A stretch of DNA of 64,000 bases from Coprococcus phoceensis (GTDB taxonomy: Bacteria; Bacillota; Clostridia; Lachnospirales; Lachnospiraceae): positions 124,001-188,000 of the forward strand of contig NZ_FNWC01000006.1 of the NCBI RefSeq assembly GCF_900104635.1. The letters run 5' to 3'. Shown piece after piece: positions 41,222 to 50,538 of the stretch (positions within the stretch are counted from its first letter, which is position 1; the number at the start of each line of letters is the position of its first letter). Under the pieces are notes generated by a model. The model saw only the letters and a program-made list of their open reading frames with translations. It was not told where the DNA came from and did no database searches. The position numbers and the translations under genes were made by a program.

Positions 41222-41971
41222 ATGAAAAATAATCTAGGACCTTCAAGAAGAGGGAAAGGTGCTGCGGTCGGTCTGGTCATTTGTTTTGTGGCGGTAATTG
41301 CGTTAGTGGGATTTTTTACATTCAGCCGTTATAAGAGAGATATGAGCAGACAGCTGGCAAAGGCGGAAGAAAAAACTGATACTGAAGAAAAACAAAAAGA
41401 CATTAAAGAGACAGAAAAGAGCCAAACGACAAACAGTCAGGCAATTCAGAACAAAGCACAGGAGACAGAAAAACAAAAAGAAGAGACACAAACACAGACA
41501 GAGCAGAGACAGAATCAGACCTCACCAACGGCAACACAGCCAGATGCGCTGGCATTTTCAGAAAATGATCTGCTTGCATGGCCTGTGGATGGAAATGTGT
41601 TGATGAATTACAGCATGGATCAGACGATTTATTTTTCTACGCTGGATCAATACAAATACAATCCGGCATTGATTATCGGGGGAGAAGTTGGAACAGAGGT
41701 AACGGCATCTGCAAGAGGAATTGTAAAATCAGTGGAGGTCAATGCGCAGACGGGGAACACGGTGACGATGGACCTTGGAAATGGCTATGAGGCTGTTTAC
41801 GGGCAATTGAAAGAAGTTCCGGTACAGGAAGGAAATTATGTGGAGCAAGGCGAACTGGTAGGATACTTAAGTGAGCCTACAAAATATTACAGTGTGGAAG
41901 GTTGTAATTTGTATTTTCAGCTGCTAAAAGATGGGGAACCGGTGAATCCAATGGAATATATGGATTCTTAG
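41222..41971 (+). CDS. SpoIIQ-like M23/LytM protein with degenerate active site
   Basis: A 249-residue membrane-anchored protein: helix at about 15-35, a long Gln/Glu/Lys coiled stalk (40-115), and a LytM-fold domain (about 120-245). The fold is recognisable from LLAWPVDGNVLMNYSMDQTIYFSTLDQY, GTEVTASARGIVKSV, GYEAVYGQLK and LYFQLLKDGEPVNP, but the zinc ligands are gone: the HxxxD motif reads NPALII and the final HxH reads YFQ. It is therefore predicted to be non-enzymatic, a structural partner like SpoIIQ that binds SpoIIIAH across the septum. ATG 41222 follows AGAGGTG. Confidence 0.85.
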   Translation: MKNNLGPSRRGKGAAVGLVICFVAVIALVGFFTFSRYKRDMSRQLAKAEEKTDTEEKQKDIKETEKSQTTNSQAIQNKAQETEKQKEETQTQTEQRQNQTSPTATQPDALAFSENDLLAWPVDGNVLMNYSMDQTIYFSTLDQYKYNPALIIGGEVGTEVTASARGIVKSVEVNAQTGNTVTMDLGNGYEAVYGQLKEVPVQEGNYVEQGELVGYLSEPTKYYSVEGCNLYFQLLKDGEPVNPMEYMDS

Positions 41972-41996
41972 GGAGATTTATTTAAAAATAGATAAC

Positions 41997-42042
41997 AAAA
42001 AACCGGACACGTTGAGAAGGGGTAAGATGTCCGGTTTTCTTG
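41997..42042 (+). terminator. Terminator after spoIID-spoIIQ-like
   Basis: AAAACCGGACA (41999-42009) pairs with TGTCCGGTTTT (42028-42038), followed by CTTGTTTT. Confidence 0.85.
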
Positions 42043-42277
42043 TTTTAAGTGCGTATAAAGTTTTGGAAAACGATTGTGATAAATCGCTTATACAATAATA
42101 GTATAATATATTTTTTGTAAATCCGCTAGAACGGTAATTGCAAAAAAACCGTTGATTTTTGCAAAAAAAGGAAATAAATGGTAAAAGCGGTTATTTTTTT
42201 GTACAAAAAGGAAGTAATTATAGAGAAAGAAAAAAAATTGTGCTATAATTTGCAAAAACAAGCCTAGGAGAAAATTT
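42043..42277 (+). promoter_or_regulatory. AT-rich leader of the AraC-type regulator
   Basis: A likely -10 TATAAT lies at 42244-42249. Upstream, repeats of GCAAAAAAA and AACCGTTGA/GCGGTTATTT occur (about 42139-42200), possibly regulator-binding sites. There is no open reading frame in the interval. Confidence 0.45.
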
Positions 42278-43252
42278 GTGAAACGGAAATTATTGGAATA
42301 TTTGAAAAAGATAGACAGTAAGGAAGAAGAATTTATTAAAAATGAGAAAAATGTGCTGGCGCCTTATGTGATAAAAAAAGGAAGTTCTGTCATAGATACG
42401 GACAAGATGATTCGCGAAGGGGCTATGATTGATATTATGAAACAGCCGAGATTTGTAGATATCCCGGAGCATACGCATAAATACATGGAAATAATATATA
42501 TGTTCAGTGGTTCGGCGACACATATTATCGATAAGACAGAAGTTAAGTTGGAAGCAGATGATGTTTTGTTTATCAAACAGGGAACACCGCATTCAGCAAG
42601 CGCCTCGGGGTATAACGATATTGGAATTAAAATATTTGTTCTTCCGGAGTTTTTACAATATCCGCTCAGCATGCTGAACGAAGATACGGCGCTTCGGCGT
42701 TTTATAAAAAAAGCGGCGGAGAATGACGGAAAAGATAAGGAGTTTTTGCATTTTCATTTGCAGGATTTGCCGGATGCCCAGAATCTGTTGGAGAATATGA
42801 CACGAAGCCTTTTGAATCAGACGCGAAACAGCAAGAGAATTTTGCAGGCGACGATGGGAGTTCTGCTGATGGAATTATCGAATAGAACGTATACGATCAC
42901 AGTCGGCTCCCCATCTTCCTATGAAAGTCAGATTGTGCTGGAAGCCTTAAGATACATAGAGGAGAACTACCAGACGGCATCGCTTAACAAGTTTTGCGAA
43001 CATCATAATCTTCCATGCTATTATGTAAGCCGTCTTATGACCCAGTATTCCCCTTATACCTTTACAAAATATTTACAAAGAAGACGTATACTCCAGGCGG
43101 CCTATCTCCTGACGGAGACAGACACGCCGATAGAGCAGATTGTTGTAGAAGTTGGGTATGAAAATTCAAGTCATTTCCATAAACTGTTTAAAGAAGAATA
43201 TGGAATGACACCGAAAAAATACCGTGAGAAATATGATTCTATGGAGAAGTGA
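42278..43252 (+). CDS. AraC family transcriptional regulator with cupin sensor domain
   Basis: A 324-residue regulator. The N-terminal cupin domain (about 55-140; PEHTHKYMEIIYMFSGSATH and LFIKQGTPHSASASG) probably binds a small ligand. The C-terminal AraC DNA-binding domain (about 222-320) has two helix-turn-helix units and the signature IEQIVVEVGYENSSHFHKLF then KEEYGMTPKKYR. The start is GTG 42278 with AGGAG upstream. It is not co-directional with an obvious target; the GH94 remnant downstream is on the opposite strand, and the GH20 gene lies 2 kb upstream. Likely a sugar- or host-glycan-responsive activator. Confidence 0.9.
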   Translation: MKRKLLEYLKKIDSKEEEFIKNEKNVLAPYVIKKGSSVIDTDKMIREGAMIDIMKQPRFVDIPEHTHKYMEIIYMFSGSATHIIDKTEVKLEADDVLFIKQGTPHSASASGYNDIGIKIFVLPEFLQYPLSMLNEDTALRRFIKKAAENDGKDKEFLHFHLQDLPDAQNLLENMTRSLLNQTRNSKRILQATMGVLLMELSNRTYTITVGSPSSYESQIVLEALRYIEENYQTASLNKFCEHHNLPCYYVSRLMTQYSPYTFTKYLQRRRILQAAYLLTETDTPIEQIVVEVGYENSSHFHKLFKEEYGMTPKKYREKYDSMEK

Positions 43253-43280
43253 TGGGGATTTCTTATCCCATCACTTCTTC
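43246..43280. terminator. Hairpin overlapping the AraC stop codon
   Basis: GAAGTGATGGG (43246-43256) and CCCATCACTTC (43267-43277) form a perfect 11-bp stem that includes the TGA stop. It may terminate both converging transcripts, with only a short T-rich tail (TTCTAC). Confidence 0.7.
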
Positions 43281-43911
43281 TACATGATTCGGGTACTTTA
43301 CTGTGATGTAATACACTGCATTGCGGTACTTACGAGTTGCCGTAAATCCATCCATATTTGATGGAATACAAGGACCTATTTCCAGACCGTCAAAGGAACG
43401 TTTCAGATGTTCTGATAATGGTTTCGCAAGTGCAGAATCATTGTTGAAGTCTACCATTTCATCTAAGATAGACAGATCCCCGGTCTCTTTGATATAGGCA
43501 GCAGTACCTGCAATCAGTCACAGTGGATCATCATTAAATCCGCTTCCATCTTCAAACTGTGTCGCTGCAATGTCGAGAATTTTCTGGCGCGCGCAATCTG
43601 GGATCAAGTGTACGAATCCAAGCAGATCCTGACAGGAATCGCGGAATCCCATACCACGGCCGGTCCCTGACTCGAAATAAGAAGCAGAATTCTACATAAG
43701 AAGTTAAGTTCAATTGCTCGCAAGTCTCGTTGGTGTTTGTAAGGATAAGCTGGTTTACCTCACAAGTCTCATGGAGCTGCGATGAACCATGATTCACCAT
43801 TCTGCCGTCATAAGATTCAGTGCCGGAATTGTTTATTCCCGGCTCAATTCCAGGAATGGTCAGATAATGAGGATGTACTTCATCAATAAGTTTATGAATC
43901 TCAGCATCCAA
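43263..43911 (-). pseudogene. GH94 (cellobiose/chitobiose phosphorylase-like) remnant
   Basis: On the minus strand, [19 protein letters not shown] then [15 protein letters not shown] is a clear GH94 catalytic-domain sequence. It is followed by GSGFNDDPL, a TGA where the family has Trp (PLWLIAGTAAYIKETGD), then LSILDEMVDFNNDSA and, after an internal deletion, KYRNAVYYITVKYPNHVEE of the C-terminal domain. A frameshift precedes the first segment; the DNA upstream to 43911 is open (LDAEIHKLIDEVHPHYL) but not recognised. At least one nonsense, one frameshift and two large deletions are present. Confidence 0.75.
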
Positions 43912-43919
43912 AGTATGTA

Positions 43920-44317
43920 TTATAAAGTGATCAATTGACGCCCGACTTTTTGTCTGGAAAAAAATTTAAATAAAGCTTTTTAAAGTGCATGTGTATGTAT
44001 ACTCCTACATCTGTCAAGTATTGTGATTGTTACATTTTAACATGGTTGATACGAAGTGTAAATCTTGGTTTGTTTAATTCGACATTTTGCAATATACATA
44101 TTTTGATTTTTGAAAAATACACAGGTGATTTGACGACAAATAATCCGGTTGCTCGACAAAAATGTAAAAAAACGAGAAAAACGTCATAAACCCGAGAAAG
44201 TGTTGAAAACAATAGATTTTCATATTTATAATGAACATTGGGAAAAAATACCATTTCAGGAATTTTACCACAATCAAGAACAGAACATTATTACATTAGA
44301 AGGGAGAACGTACTGTA
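43920..44317. other. AT-rich non-coding region before the MBG-repeat surface protein
   Basis: No credible gene is seen. The interval presumably carries the promoter and leader of the downstream gene. The ribosome site GAAGGGAG lies at 44300-44306. Overlapping short frames are low-complexity and lack ribosome sites. Confidence 0.5.
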
Positions 44318-47300
44318 ATGAAAAAGAATCAGACAAAGCGTCTGCTTGCACTTGTACTAACACTTGCGCTGACATTAAGCAATGTGCCGACGACCGTATT
44401 TGCGGAAGATGTGACAGCGACTGAGCCACAGAGCACGACAGAACAGCAAGTGCAGTCACAGGAAGAGACGACAGAGCAGGTGGATCAACAACAGCAACAG
44501 GATGAAGATACTAATACACAGCAGACAGAACATGAAGCAGAGTTTCATGGGAACAAAGTAGCGGGGGTAGATCTTCGTGGAAAGTTTCAAAATGCATTTG
44601 GGGTTGCCCTTGAATATCGTTTCCGGGTTTCAGGGACACAGGATGAGTGGCAGACTGTAGATATCACAAAATCACACACATTGCAGTCAAATGTGTATGA
44701 TGTACAGACACGGCAACCTTTCGGAAAATGGAAAGATGCAGGGACAATGCAAGTTAAAATCTACTACAATGTAGGTTTTGTAGTCGAAGGACATGAAGCA
44801 GGGGGAGTGTTGATCGACGGACAGAGTGCATCATCTGCTAAGGTTTACCAAAACGAAGCAGTGACATTTTCTGTGAAAGACATTGACGGGTATGACGTAA
44901 CTGTAGAAGGCGTGACTCAAAATGAAAACGGAACTTACACAGTAGCGTCAGTACAGGCAGATACAACTGTAAAAGTGGTATATACACTGAGACAGTATTC
45001 GACAGTAGAGAGTACAGCAGTCGAAAATGCCAAAATTAAGATTAACGAAAGCAGTGATGCATCTGTTAAGGTAGAGAATAACAAGGAATTTACAATTGAA
45101 GTAACACCCAATGCAGGTTATGCGGTAACTGAGATTAAAGTAAATGATACAGCACTTGATAATGTCACTTTTGCAAATCAGACAGCAAGCGCATCTTATC
45201 AGGCAGGAGAAAATCAGACATATTCAGTAAGCGCAACGCTTGTAAAGACAGGATTTGCGTTAAATGACAAAAACGAAGATGGCGTATATGCAGTTGGATA
45301 CCGTGATGGGATGGATCAGGCTACAACAGAGTCAAATATCTTCAACACTTTGGTCAACGCAGGAGCTTCTGTTCCGGCAGACCTGACAGTAGATGATGTG
45401 ACAATTCAGTACTATGCAGGAGCATGGGGGAAATGGCAGGAAGTAAATTATGAACCAGACTTTTTGCATGGATTTACAGATCATAAATTTGGAACAAAAG
45501 AGACAGAGCAGATTAAAATTACATATGCCGGCAATGACCAATATGGAAGTTTTAGTTCTGATGAAATTACAGTAACGATTGTAGACCCGCGTTCTGTCTC
45601 AGTTTTGGAATTGAATGCTGGTGTTACATTACAATATAACACAGAAGAGACGATGAAGCAGGAAATCTATGAGAAAGTCATCGCTTCTTTAAACACAGGT
45701 GAGGGAACTGCGATTGCACATACAATCGATGACTTCACAATCGAATTTGAAAGAGCGCTTGGAGAGCAGACAGTAACAGTCTCTTACAAAGGCTCTGACG
45801 ATTATAAACCTTGTGAGGCAAGTACTGTTATCACAATTGAAAAAGGAAAAGCCTCTGTAACTGTAAATTCTCAGAATATTACATACGGAGAAAGTTTTGC
45901 ACCGGTATTTTCATCAAACCCTTCCGATGCAAAAGTAATTGGAATCATTGGTGGTGTGACAGGAAACGGAGCTCTTTATGTGAGCGTGGATGCATCTCAG
46001 ATTACAATCAACGATATCGCAGGAAAAGAGATTCCGGTTATCGGAAACCTGTCTCTTCAAAAATTTATTACAGACACACTTGGAATTAAAGAATTTAAAG
46101 TCAGTCAGCTGACTGATATTTTACAGAAAATTCCAGGGGCAGATATCAGTGATATAGTTGCCGGAATTCAGCAGGCAATCGATGTGATCGAGCAAGTTGC
46201 TCCGGGACTACTTGACACAACAGTATCTCTTGGCGAACTTCCGAGTGAAGCAGGAGTATATACAGCAGTTGGTGTTACAGCAAGCCAAAACTATAAGACA
46301 GCATTAGGAATAGGACTTCTCACAGTCGCTCCAAAGACATCAGATGTAAAACTTGCATTTGATCAGGAATTTGACAACAATGCGCACAAACTGACAATCA
46401 GTCAGGCGCAGGCATTTGACTTCGGCGGACACATTGTAGACGGAGATGTTCAGGAGACAAACAATGTTCATACACTTTATGTCGGAATGACAACAAGCGG
46501 AAAGCTTTATACAGGAACAACTCCATGTTTAGAGCCAGGTGCGTACACAGAAAGTGTTTATGTATTGGGAGGAAATTATTTCGCACTTCCAATTAGCAGA
46601 TTATATACAATTCAGCGAGAAGAAGTAGAAATTAAATTTGAGCCATCAGCTTTGACAGCAAGATATGATGGTAATCCACACGGATTAAAAGCAGGAGTTT
46701 ATAATGCAAATGGCGACAGAATCGCAGATGCAGAAGTAAAATATGCAGGAATCGAAGCAGGAATTGAAGGATATTACAGCAAAGAGATGCCGGTAGATGC
46801 AGGCTTCTATTTAGCATCAGCATCATTTGCAGGAGATGATACTTACCAGCCGGCAATCAAATTAGGCGGTGGTTCCGTACTGATTCTGAAATCATATGCA
46901 AAAGGAAAGATTCAGGTTGGATTATTGACAACAACTTACGGGGAACCGACAGATCTCACAAAAGTGCAGTATACAACATCTGGTCTTGCTGCAAGAGATG
47001 TAGAGACGATCAAAGCAACAGTAAAATGTGATGGCAATGACTCTGCAGTAGGAAGCCATGCAATTTCTGTCAGTGTACCAAAGTCAGTTCAGAAAAACTA
47101 CTATAGAACAATTAAGACTCAGGACGGAACACATACAATCGAACAGAGAGCAATTACTGTTCAAATCGGTTCTTATTCAAAAACATATGGTACAGAGGAT
47201 CCGGCATTCTCTTATGAGATCACAGAAGGAAGTTTGGCAGAGGGAGATACTCTGAAAGATCTTGGTATCAAGCTTGCTCGTAAACAGGGTGAGAATGTAG

Positions 47301-48928
47301 GAAACTACGAAATCTATGTAGAGAATGAAGCAGAGTTAAATGCAAATTATGCAATTACAGTAGTAAATGGTAACCTTGAGATTACACAGGCAAATGCAGT
47401 GATCAGAGTTACCGGTGGAAATGACAGCAGCGGAAATTACACAAAAAGTTATGGAGATATAGATCCAATTTATACTTACTGTGTAGATGCACTGGTTAAT
47501 ACTGATGTGCCGGAAAATGAAGAATTTGGCAAAGTAAAATTAGTTCGTGAAGAGGGAGAAGATGTAAATACTTATACAATTACTCCGACTGTGGAAAACT
47601 TAAGTCCAAACTATACTTATACAGTTGAGACTGGAACACTTGAGATTATTCCACGCAGCATTACAATCAGCGCAGAAGATGTACAGAAAGTATACGACGG
47701 AGAAGCAGCAGAAGCACCGTACACAATTTCCGGATTGCCGGCAGATAAAGATACAGCAGATGCAGAAGATCTTGGACTTCACGTAAAAGCAGATATGCCG
47801 ACAGAAGCGGGAACTTACGAAGTTTCTTATGCACTTGATGAAACAGCTTCACAGAATGCAAACTATAAAGTGACATTCCTGCCGTTTAATGTTGTGATCA
47901 AAGCAAGAGAACTTACAGTTAAGATTAATTCGACAGCAAAAGTGTATGGAGAAAAAGATCCGCAATTTAAGTATACATTAGAAGGAGAACTGGTTGGTGA
48001 CGATAACCTTGACATCAAACTTGTTCGCGAGCCGGGAGAGAATGTAGGAACCTATAGAATTTATCCAGAAAATGAAAATGTATTGAATGCAAACTATAAA
48101 GTAACATTTGAGTATGGACAACTTACAATTGCCAAAAAGGTAATTACAATCTCTGTTACTGGTGGAGAGCAAAATGACGGAAATTACGTAAAACGTTACG
48201 ATGATGCGGATCCGGCTTATTCATTCAGTGTAACAGACGAGAAGGGTGATGCTGTGACAGATGAAAATCTGGGTGAAATCAAAGTAGTACGTGAAAAAGG
48301 TGAAGATGTAGGAACTTACACGTTGATACCAACTGTAGAGAATGAAAGTGAAAACTACGAGTACGGTATTGTAGAAGAGAATGGTACATTGGAGATCCTT
48401 CCACGTGAGATTACAATCAGCGCGGAAGATGTAGAAAAAACATATGATGGAAAAGCAGCAGAAGCGCCATATACAATTTCTGGATTAGCAGCAGATAAAG
48501 ATACAGCAGACGCAGCAGATCTTGGTTTAGAGTTAAAGGTTGTAACAAGCCAGACAGCATTAGCAGATGGAACAAAACTGGAAACTCCGATTGAGACAGA
48601 AGGAATGCCGGTAGATGCTGGAACTTATACAGTTACATATGCATTAGATGAGTCTGCTTCACAGAATCAGAACTATGATGTAACATTCCTTCCGTTCAAT
48701 GTATCTATTAAGAAAGTAAATACAGATAATACACCAACGACACCATCTACACCAAATGATAGTGATAATCAAGGTTCAAAACCAAATTTAAAACCAGATT
48801 CAAAATCAGATTCAGTAGTGGATACAGGTGATACAGCAAATGTGATGACAACTATGACAGCGACAGCTCTTGGCGCTTTGGTTGCAATTGCACTTCTGTT
48901 ATTCAAAAGAAGAAAAACAGACAAATAA
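44318..48928 (+). CDS. Large sortase-anchored surface protein with MBG repeats
   Basis: A 1536-residue wall protein. Signal peptide 1-29 (ending TVFA); Gln/Glu/Thr-rich segment 30-70; N-terminal domains without a certain name, including InlB-like stretches (about 150-310); Ig-like domains (310-520); then from about 850 a series of MBG-type domains recognised by the repeating pattern KxYGxxDPxFxYxxxG, GENVGxYxI and NANYxITxxxGxLxI, four to six copies alternating with SAEDVQKVYDGEAAEAPYTI-type repeats (two copies about 250 residues apart, nearly identical). A Thr/Pro/Ser linker leads to the sorting signal VVDTGDTAN, a membrane helix and FKRRKTDK. MBG proteins are thought to be adhesins; the ligand is unknown. 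Confidence 0.92.
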   Translation: MKKNQTKRLLALVLTLALTLSNVPTTVFAEDVTATEPQSTTEQQVQSQEETTEQVDQQQQQDEDTNTQQTEHEAEFHGNKVAGVDLRGKFQNAFGVALEYRFRVSGTQDEWQTVDITKSHTLQSNVYDVQTRQPFGKWKDAGTMQVKIYYNVGFVVEGHEAGGVLIDGQSASSAKVYQNEAVTFSVKDIDGYDVTVEGVTQNENGTYTVASVQADTTVKVVYTLRQYSTVESTAVENAKIKINESSDASVKVENNKEFTIEVTPNAGYAVTEIKVNDTALDNVTFANQTASASYQAGENQTYSVSATLVKTGFALNDKNEDGVYAVGYRDGMDQATTESNIFNTLVNAGASVPADLTVDDVTIQYYAGAWGKWQEVNYEPDFLHGFTDHKFGTKETEQIKITYAGNDQYGSFSSDEITVTIVDPRSVSVLELNAGVTLQYNTEETMKQEIYEKVIASLNTGEGTAIAHTIDDFTIEFERALGEQTVTVSYKGSDDYKPCEASTVITIEKGKASVTVNSQNITYGESFAPVFSSNPSDAKVIGIIGGVTGNGALYVSVDASQITINDIAGKEIPVIGNLSLQKFITDTLGIKEFKVSQLTDILQKIPGADISDIVAGIQQAIDVIEQVAPGLLDTTVSLGELPSEAGVYTAVGVTASQNYKTALGIGLLTVAPKTSDVKLAFDQEFDNNAHKLTISQAQAFDFGGHIVDGDVQETNNVHTLYVGMTTSGKLYTGTTPCLEPGAYTESVYVLGGNYFALPISRLYTIQREEVEIKFEPSALTARYDGNPHGLKAGVYNANGDRIADAEVKYAGIEAGIEGYYSKEMPVDAGFYLASASFAGDDTYQPAIKLGGGSVLILKSYAKGKIQVGLLTTTYGEPTDLTKVQYTTSGLAARDVETIKATVKCDGNDSAVGSHAISVSVPKSVQKNYYRTIKTQDGTHTIEQRAITVQIGSYSKTYGTEDPAFSYEITEGSLAEGDTLKDLGIKLARKQGENVGNYEIYVENEAELNANYAITVVNGNLEITQANAVIRVTGGNDSSGNYTKSYGDIDPIYTYCVDALVNTDVPENEEFGKVKLVREEGEDVNTYTITPTVENLSPNYTYTVETGTLEIIPRSITISAEDVQKVYDGEAAEAPYTISGLPADKDTADAEDLGLHVKADMPTEAGTYEVSYALDETASQNANYKVTFLPFNVVIKARELTVKINSTAKVYGEKDPQFKYTLEGELVGDDNLDIKLVREPGENVGTYRIYPENENVLNANYKVTFEYGQLTIAKKVITISVTGGEQNDGNYVKRYDDADPAYSFSVTDEKGDAVTDENLGEIKVVREKGEDVGTYTLIPTVENESENYEYGIVEENGTLEILPREITISAEDVEKTYDGKAAEAPYTISGLAADKDTADAADLGLELKVVTSQTALADGTKLETPIETEGMPVDAGTYTVTYALDESASQNQNYDVTFLPFNVSIKKVNTDNTPTTPSTPNDSDNQGSKPNLKPDSKSDSVVDTGDTANVMTTMTATALGALVAIALLLFKRRKTDK

Positions 48929-48940
48929 TAAGAAAATAAG

Positions 48941-48976
48941 AAAAGAAGCAGTTCGTTAAGAGCTGCTTCTTTTATT
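48941..48976 (+). terminator. Intrinsic terminator of the surface protein gene
   Basis: AAGAAGCAGTTC pairs with GAGCTGCTTCTT over a short loop, followed by TTATT. Confidence 0.88.
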
Positions 48977-49355
48977 GCAAAATAATAAAGCAAAATTAAA
49001 ACCTCCGAAAAGAATGGTATTTTTTTTCTGAACTTTCTTACAATGAGGATAAATGAAAGAACACAAAGGGAGGAAGAACGGAATTTTACCGATGATTTTT
49101 CACAAGCGACGTTTGACTTTCGATGTAATTATCTCCGGAACCCGGAGATGGAATGTTATGTGAGAGATACAGACAGGCAACGTCTGATTTTAAACGGAAC
49201 AAACGAGACATTAAATGATGCGGCAAGCCCGACATGAATTGGGTAAGACAACAGGGATTTATAATGCAAAAAGCGCATTTCATAATACAGAGAATTGTCA
49301 CTGTGACAGGGGTGTGTTATCTTATAATGGTATTCAGGAAAAGAGGGAAAAAATA
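48977..49355. other. Gap before the GIY-YIG gene, no convincing gene
   Basis: A 64-codon frame at 49043-49237 (MRINERTQREEERNF) and a 37-codon frame at 49053 exist, but neither has a family match or convincing composition. GGGAGG at 49070 could even serve a start further on. I see no RNA or repeat structure. Confidence 0.5.
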
Positions 49356-49607
49356 ATGAATTACACATATATCGTAGAATGCAAGGATGGCACGCTATAC
49401 ACGGGGTGGACGAATAATCTGGAAAAGCGAATTGCAGATCATAACAGCGGGAAAGGCGCCAAATACACGCGGGCGAGAAAGCCGGTCACACTTGTGTATT
49501 ATGAGACTTTTGAAGCAAAAGAGGAAGCGATGAAGCGAGAGTATGCGATCAAACACATGAGTCGGAAAGAAAAAGAAAAATTGATAGAACATTTTCCTAT
49601 ACTTTAA
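49356..49607 (+). CDS. GIY-YIG domain protein (YhbQ/UPF0213-like)
   Basis: An 83-residue stand-alone GIY-YIG domain. Motifs: [24 protein letters not shown] (YIV and YTG standing for GIY/YIG), then [20 protein letters not shown], and the catalytic-type Glu in [15 protein letters not shown]. coli YhbQ is the nearest well-known type; a DNA structure-specific nuclease activity is likely but unproven. ATG 49356 (AGAGGGA upstream) is chosen over in-frame codons as far up as 49215, which are not homologous. Confidence 0.92.
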   Translation: MNYTYIVECKDGTLYTGWTNNLEKRIADHNSGKGAKYTRARKPVTLVYYETFEAKEEAMKREYAIKHMSRKEKEKLIEHFPIL

Positions 49608-49672
49608 GAATATTCTATATTATAATAGGAGTTAGATGTATATTTGCAAAAAAAGGAAGGAATCGGGAAAAT

Positions 49673-50413
49673 ATGAGCGATAAAAAATTAGAAGTAATTA
49701 AAAATTTACAACAGGCAGAAGCAATTTATGTGATTATGTCAGGATTTACAAAGATGCCGTATGTTGCGTGTGACGAAGAGACATTCGATGATAAGGTGTT
49801 TGTCTATTTTGAGGAAGAGCCGGCAAAGGAAGCTGGAAAGAAGCTTTTAGATGCAGGGAACCTCGTACATATAGCAAAGGTCGAAAACCGTCTGTTTTTA
49901 GAGTTTTATACAAGCCTCTATCCGATGGGAGTGAATTGTCTGCATATCAATCAGGGCGTGGATGGAGATATTTTGATTCAGCACAGTGATTTGCTGCGCA
50001 GAAAAGATCCTGCGGAGATTGACGATGGGAAAGTGCGTGTGGAGAATCCGGAATTCCAGCTCACAGCGCTTTATTTTGAGCAGGAATTTCGTAAGAATCA
50101 GACAATTCCAATGTCTGATGAACTGAAAGAGACTTATGAAGAGATGCTGGTGCATTTCAGCAGAGGAAAATACATTGTTCCGACACAGGAAGAGCATGGC
50201 ATCCCAATTTTAAAACAAAAAGAAGGACAGGCTTACCTTCCTTTATTCACAGATCTTCACGAATTTCAAAAGTTCAATCGTGAGGACAAATTTAAGGGAG
50301 GCGTCGTAGAGGCTGAAAAAGTATCTAATCTTTTGAATGATGAGATGTCAGGAGTTGTTATAAATCCGTTTGGATTCAACTTAGTATTAAATCTGCAAAA
50401 GAAGGACGCTTAG
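49673..50413 (+). CDS. SseB family protein
   Basis: A 246-residue cytosolic protein with an SseB N-terminal-like domain. Family-like segments are LQQAEAIYVIMSGFTKMPYVACDEE, DKVFVYFEEEPAKEAGKKL, YPMGVNCLHINQGV and a C-terminal repeat of the fold with YLPLFTDLHEFQKFN and GVVINPFGFNLVLN. The function of bacterial SseB proteins outside Salmonella/E. coli is not known. ATG 49673 follows AAGGAAGG. It appears monocistronic. Confidence 0.85.
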   Translation: MSDKKLEVIKNLQQAEAIYVIMSGFTKMPYVACDEETFDDKVFVYFEEEPAKEAGKKLLDAGNLVHIAKVENRLFLEFYTSLYPMGVNCLHINQGVDGDILIQHSDLLRRKDPAEIDDGKVRVENPEFQLTALYFEQEFRKNQTIPMSDELKETYEEMLVHFSRGKYIVPTQEEHGIPILKQKEGQAYLPLFTDLHEFQKFNREDKFKGGVVEAEKVSNLLNDEMSGVVINPFGFNLVLNLQKKDA

Positions 50414-50538
50414 TGGGAAAAGATGTGTTTCACAGAATGAACACAGAATTCTCATAATTTAAACACAAAAATATCATAAAGTTATCGATTTCTTTTCATA
50501 TAATATAAACAATTCATGTTGTTTCAGGAGGGAAGAAA

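Noticed and set aside
49043..49237. 64-codon open frame as a gene
   Set aside because: No recognisable family, poor fit of the composition and no convincing ribosome site; overlaps another equally unconvincing frame.
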